From the NCBI GenBank assembly GCA_022578605.1, contig MU394052.1, forward strand, positions 248,001-312,000: DNA of 64,000 bases, in the 5' to 3' direction. Positions 59,901-64,000 of this stretch are shown here, piece after piece. Position numbers and translations under genes: made by a program. The DNA comes from Camillea tinctor. Its lineage: Eukaryota > Ascomycota > Sordariomycetes > Xylariales > Xylariaceae. Below the pieces are notes generated by a model. It saw nothing but the letters and a program-made list of their open reading frames with translations. It ran no database searches and was not told where the DNA came from. Within the stretch, counting starts at the first letter, position 1; every line of letters begins with the position of its first letter.

Positions 59901-60354
59901 GCTGGTAAGTTTCAGCCCTAACGAACGCCTAGCCCAGCCCAAGACGCCACGCGGATGCAAACTAACACATCACCAATAGGAGGAGCTTTGTATCGATCCC
60001 ACTGCATACGCCACCCGTTGGTATCTGACACTATTCAATCTCTCTATCCCGTTCTCGATCCAACTCCGCATATGGGACCTTTTCATGCTATTGGGTTCCT
60101 CGCCTGAGGAGGACGACACCAACGCTACTCCGGACAAGGGGCTCCTGGGCTCTTCCTCCTCCAAGGGATACGAGATACTTCACGCGACGAGCATGGCTAT
60201 TATCGATACTCTCCGCGAAACGCTTCTGGACTCGGATTTCGAGAATGCGATGAAGGCCCTCACTTCCTGGATTCCCATCAAGGACGAACGACGTTTCCTA
60301 GAAGTTGTGCGCGCCGAATACAAAAGGAGCCAGGTCAGGGCGAGAAAGGCTTAG
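56957..60354 (+). CDS. TBC-domain Rab GTPase-activating protein
   Basis: Rab-GAP that accelerates GTP hydrolysis on a small GTPase. Three exons (56957-58713, 58788-59904, 59980-60354) join in phase to 1082 residues. Residues 1-700 are disordered: Pro-rich (PPPRPPPP), Glu-rich, SGPGSRSGPG and SPSPSS blocks. The TBC domain starts at about residue 796 (RTWKGIPDCWRAAAWYSFL). The dual-finger residues are both present: IDLDVPR with Arg856 and GYVQGM with Gln893. The domain continues with LCIDPTAYATRWYLTLFNLSIPFSIQLRIWDLFML. The first intron is a 74-nt GTACGG...CAG intron chosen because it links the open frames; a stronger-looking donor (GTGAGA at 58602) leads to stops. The Rab substrate is unknown. 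Confidence 0.88.
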
Positions 60355-62565
60355 GAAGCCCAGCCTGTCAACGACCCGGTGCCCTTCACCAACAACTGCT
60401 AATTGAGGATTTCCTTTCTCTTCCTATTTCAAGTACATAATTGGGTCAAAAGCACATGGTGATGTTGGAGAGGGAAAAATTCCCAGCCAATCAGACTCGC
60501 CTGCCATCTGTTGATTTTCCTTTGGTCATCTCATGTCATCGTTTGGGGCCGCGACAACGGTCTCGTTCACTTGTTGGTCGTTTCCTTTTCATCTTATGGT
60601 CTTGACTCGTCTCCCCCCCTTTATTTGCTTTGTCTGAGAGCGCGTTTTGGGTTCATGTCTACGCTTGGGAGGAGTGGGCATTGGTTTTCGCATTATACCC
60701 TTACGCATTTTCGAACGGGGCGCGTGTGTGCTTTTTTTTTTCTTGCCCTATTCCGGTTGAAAGAAGAATTGGTGGTGGTCGAAGCGACTAAGTGTTGAAA
60801 GAAGCAAAAAGAAAGACGCTTCTGGTATGGATGGCTCGCTTTTCTTGCTGGACTACTTGGATTTGGTTGTTGATAACATTTTTTTTTTTTTGCTCTTCTT
60901 TTTGCTGTTCTCAGCTTGGTGGCTCTTTTATACCTTACGCTGAGCCCACCAAGACTGGATGGAACAATTCGGATTGGATCGGACTGTATAACCAACAACC
61001 TACTTAACATCAAACCCCTAATGAACGGACGCTTCTTCTATAAAGTCCCGACAGAAACATAAACACTAAAAAAAAAAAAAAAAAGAGATACTAACTATAA
61101 TGAGTATTACTTAAAAAGAACAAAGAAAATTCAGGAAAAGAAATATGGCGTGTGTGCCTTTGCACTGTTTTGTTGCGGTGTACTATTATCATTATTAAAT
61201 TGCTCTGGACCACTATGGATGTACATAATTTACCAAATACCAATGTACGGTATCCAGACAACAATCGGACTCTTCGAGAGCATTCGAGATGGGACCCTCA
61301 ACGCCTTTTACCTAATACCTGGGCAGTTGACCATTATGACGTAGAGAATGGGGAGCAACCCCTCGTGGCAAAGCGTTAACTAACATGAGGCTGAACAATA
61401 GTCGATTCATCATGGCCTTGGCGCCATTGAGTTACGTAGTTTGGTAGTATGTAGCTAATACCTTAGCTGCGTGCCACACCGTAACATTCGTTCTCCGGGG
61501 ATTCGACTAAAAATATGCTTAATTCTTTTTATAGGTGAACTCATAGAAAAAAGGAACGATTAGCTTGAGGATGGTATATGTGTAACTTCTTAAGTGCCCC
61601 TATCCATCTTCACTACAGGCACATGTAAGAGAGGGAGTTTTGAGTCTAATACGCACTACACTAATTGTTTACTTGAGGTTAAGTAGGTACATATACTTAA
61701 TGTATAAAAGATTTGCTTACGTTATAGGGAGAAGAGCATAAGTTAACCTAAACACCAATACGGCTTATACGTAAAAGCTCACACGTTAGGCATTTTGCTG
61801 TGCCGTCATGGTGCAGAAGTGTGATGGTGATGCCGATGACGATGGAAAGGGCTGTGCAATATAAGTCGCCAAAGTAACATCGCACATGCACTACAATTTC
61901 GACGAAAGCTTCCCATATAGGCAAAAACGATAGCCAATCAGCGAAAGGGTTCAGGGGGGTTGTGGCTAAGCAGGTGTAGGATTGTGGCAAAGGAAATGCC
62001 TCGAGGCCAGAGAGACACAGAGCTGAAGGAGAGAAAGTCCTTCGCGACCGCCTGGTCGGGTAATCATGATACACGGTGTTGTAATACAAGGAGTATGTGT
62101 GTGTGGAAGGTTCATATTTGTATGGTTTAATTCCCAAACGCACCTGCTTTCTTATTTTCTAGTCTTTGAATGTTCTTCCATCTGATTAATTCTGACTTCA
62201 TATGATACCCCGAGAGAAATACACCACGATTTCAGTCACCAACCTATCTAACATACATATCAATATACATATATCCTCAATCCAACTCAAGCCCTATTAA
62301 ACCAATACATTAAAAAACCAAGTCCCTAAAAAAAGCCCTCATTTTCTATGAAAGCGTTTCCCCCTGCTTGACATCTATGTCATAAGTACGGGATCTTACA
62401 CTTACACTTACATCCCTCCTCTCTAACCACCTGCTTATCTACTACATAGCCCTTCCATCAAGGCGAAGGATTCAACAAGAGATATATAAACGATAGCAGA
62501 ATAAATTACCTATCAACATAATTCCTCACCAATAAACAGAAAACCAAAAAAAAAAAAAAAAAAAA
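60355..62565. other. Intergenic spacer
   Basis: T-rich 3' flank with A/T runs (60882-60893, 61068-61084), then AT-rich sequence. The minus-strand frame at 61748-62143 shows no recognisable domain. An A tract (62546-62565) ends at the next start codon. Confidence 0.55.
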
Positions 62566-63423
62566 ATGGCATACAACAACCACGACAAACCCTACCCCCG
62601 CCAAGACAAAGACAGCGACAGCAAAGACCTCTCCCCTCCACCCTATACCACCAACAACACCTCCTCCTCCCCGCTCCCGCCCCTCCCCCGGCACCCACCC
62701 CAACCCCAATTCGCCCCAACCCCCGGCCGCTTCCCCCCCGAGTTCAGCATGTACAAGGCCTCGTCGTGGGGCTCGCAGCGGCACTACTACCTGGCCGCGC
62801 ACCAGGCCTCGGCGCCGCTGTACGCGGTGTCCCTGCACTCGGGGTGGTCGGGGCAGCCGAGCGTGGTGCTGCACGCCGGGCCGGAGGAGGCCTGCCCCGC
62901 GCTGGCCACGGTGGACGAGGCGTCGTTCAGCCGGTCGAGCACGGTTACGTTGCTGCCAGGAGCAGGGGGTGTAGGAGAAGTAGGGGGAGGGCAGTTCCGC
63001 TTCGACCCCGCGCCCGGCTCGACGCTCGGCCACGCCATGCAGTTCAGCGTGCCGGTGGAGCAGCGGCTGGAGAGCTTCGAGTGGCGCCACTCGCGCGCGC
63101 CGGAGGTGCTGGGCCTGGGCGGGCGGAGCTCGGGCTGGAAGCTGGTTAGGCTGGCGACGGATGCGCCCGCGGGCACGGGGGAGATGGGGTTCGTGGGCGG
63201 CGGCGCGACGTCGAGGTCCGACGGCCGCGAGGTCGTGGCCGTGTGGGCGTGGCCGGCGGCGAGCCGCAGCAAGGCGCTCAAGTTCAGGTTCTTGGGCAGC
63301 GGCGCGGGTGGGGCGCTCGGCGACCGCTGGCAGGTGGCCGCGGTGGCGACGGCGCTGAGGATCTGGGATAGGGAGCGGAAGGCGAGGAATTCGGCGGCAG
63401 CGGGTGGGGGCGGGGGTGCTTAG
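62566..63423 (+). CDS. Fungal hypothetical protein with in-frame TAG at its end
   Basis: Protein of unknown function, 285 residues to the TAG at 63421-63423. Residues 1-58 are Pro/Ser-rich and disordered. Residues 60-270 look like a folded beta-rich domain: FSMYKASSWGSQRHYYL, PLYAVSLHSGWSG, QRLESFEWRHSRAPEVLGL, SSGWKLVRLA, GREVVAVWAWPAASRSKALKFRFLG and VAAVATALRIWDRERKARN. It is reminiscent of Tubby-C/LURP-type membrane-binding folds, but that is only a resemblance. The coding sequence is extremely GC-rich (giving a 404-codon antisense shadow). The ATG is immediately preceded by about 20 A. The same frame stays open beyond the TAG to the window edge, so the true C-terminus is uncertain. Confidence 0.75.
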   Translation: MAYNNHDKPYPRQDKDSDSKDLSPPPYTTNNTSSSPLPPLPRHPPQPQFAPTPGRFPPEFSMYKASSWGSQRHYYLAAHQASAPLYAVSLHSGWSGQPSVVLHAGPEEACPALATVDEASFSRSSTVTLLPGAGGVGEVGGGQFRFDPAPGSTLGHAMQFSVPVEQRLESFEWRHSRAPEVLGLGGRSSGWKLVRLATDAPAGTGEMGFVGGGATSRSDGREVVAVWAWPAASRSKALKFRFLGSGAGGALGDRWQVAAVATALRIWDRERKARNSAAAGGGGGA

Positions 63424-64000
63424 GAGGATGAGGATAGTGGGAGTGCGGGTGGGAGTAGGAGGGCGAGTGGAGGGGAGAAGGAGAGGGTGGGGAGTGGTAG
63501 TGAGGGTGATCGGGATAGGGGGTATGATGGTGAGGAGAAGGGAGAGGAGGAAGGGGAGGGGAGGCTTGCGAAGAGGAAGTCGAATAGGGGGATGGGGACG
63601 TTGAGCGAGCCGGGCAAGCAGTCCGTCCATCCGGATGAGGATAAAAAGAAAATACCTGCTGGCGCTGCGATCGATTGCGGGGCGCATCACCATCACCATT
63701 GTTATCACCATTGCCATCATTCTAAGGGGAGTATGCGCTTCTCACTACCACCATCGCCACACTATCACTCCCACTCCCCTAACCCCCCCCTCTACCCACA
63801 CTACCACTTGCTACACCCCCAGTGGTCCTACCACACCTTGCCCCTCCCCCCTCCCCGCCCGCGCAGACAGACCGCAATCCGGAACCACCGCCTCCTGACC
63901 CAGGGCTCGCACGCCACGTCCCCTTACCACCGGCGCTACTACGGATACCACAGCGCCCCGCCGCACCACCGCCGCAACCTACACCCCATGAGGGCTCTGC
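63424..64000 (+). other. Open frame continuing past the TAG to the window edge
   Basis: The reading frame of the preceding gene has no further stop for 192 codons. It is first Gly/Glu/Arg-rich, then includes KRKSNRGMGTLSEPGKQ, a His-rich stretch (63685-63720) and Pro/His/Tyr-rich sequence. The other two plus-strand frames close within it. It may be an extension by readthrough or after a nonsense change, a separate exon, or low-complexity chance. Confidence 0.35.

Noticed and set aside
62506..63720. 404-codon minus-strand open frame opposite the last gene
   Set aside because: It is Arg/Pro/His-rich without any motif and reflects the extreme GC content of the plus-strand gene, which has recognisable folded-domain sequence.

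Overview
The window is nuclear DNA of a filamentous ascomycete (Pezizomycotina, most likely Sordariomycetes). The evidence is short spliceosomal introns with GTRNGT donors, CTAAC-like branch points and YAG acceptors in almost every gene. Fungus-typical families also support it: Zn2Cys6 regulator, GH13 Taka-type amylase, Pth11-like 7TM protein, HPP protein, class II P450s, allantoicase and a 2EXR protein. About 20 protein genes are separated by long, low-complexity or AT-rich spacers. No bacterial-type operon, CRISPR array, rRNA or intact canonical tRNA was seen. All exon-intron models were built by eye from splice consensus, reading phase and family motifs.

Layout. 0-7 kb: 3' end of a GT8 glycosyltransferase, a PLP-homeostasis protein (YggS/PLPBP), a secreted alpha-amylase and a secreted PF03067-type copper LPMO; the last two are polysaccharide-degrading enzymes. 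7-17 kb: an AT-rich accessory stretch with a P450 gene carrying a frameshift, an orphan protein with a PD-(D/E)XK-like motif, a second orphan of a fungal-only family and an HPP membrane protein. 17.7-20.4 kb: a structured promoter (strong CACGTG palindrome, 19-bp inverted repeat, 29-bp repeats, four evenly spaced CCAAT boxes) in front of TCF25/Rqc1. 21.9-27.7 kb: copper chaperone ATX1 and a Zn2Cys6 transcription factor. 27.7-32 kb: no convincing protein gene, but a pyrimidine/CTA tract, a 24-bp minisatellite, two tRNA-like Pol III modules and three UNCG-tetraloop hairpin motifs. 32-42 kb: SCPx-type thiolase, 2EXR protein, an intact P450 and a Pth11-like 7TM protein. 42-45.4 kb: AT-rich gene desert. 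45.4-52 kb: cytochrome b561, allantoicase (with a UaY-like and GATA promoter) and an ankyrin-DIL protein. 52-57 kb: a 4.9-kb spacer. 57-64 kb: a TBC Rab-GAP with a long disordered N-terminus, then a fungal-specific protein whose frame stays open past its TAG to the window edge.

The genes look like an ordinary mixture of housekeeping, catabolic and accessory functions. No biosynthetic gene cluster is evident: the two P450s are 26 kb apart and lack neighbouring backbone enzymes. The most unusual material is non-coding: the composite palindromic promoter at 17.7-18.2 kb, the tRNA-like/UNCG region at 30.8-31.2 kb, and a 10-bp palindrome (TACCTAGGTA) present six times against about 0.06 expected.
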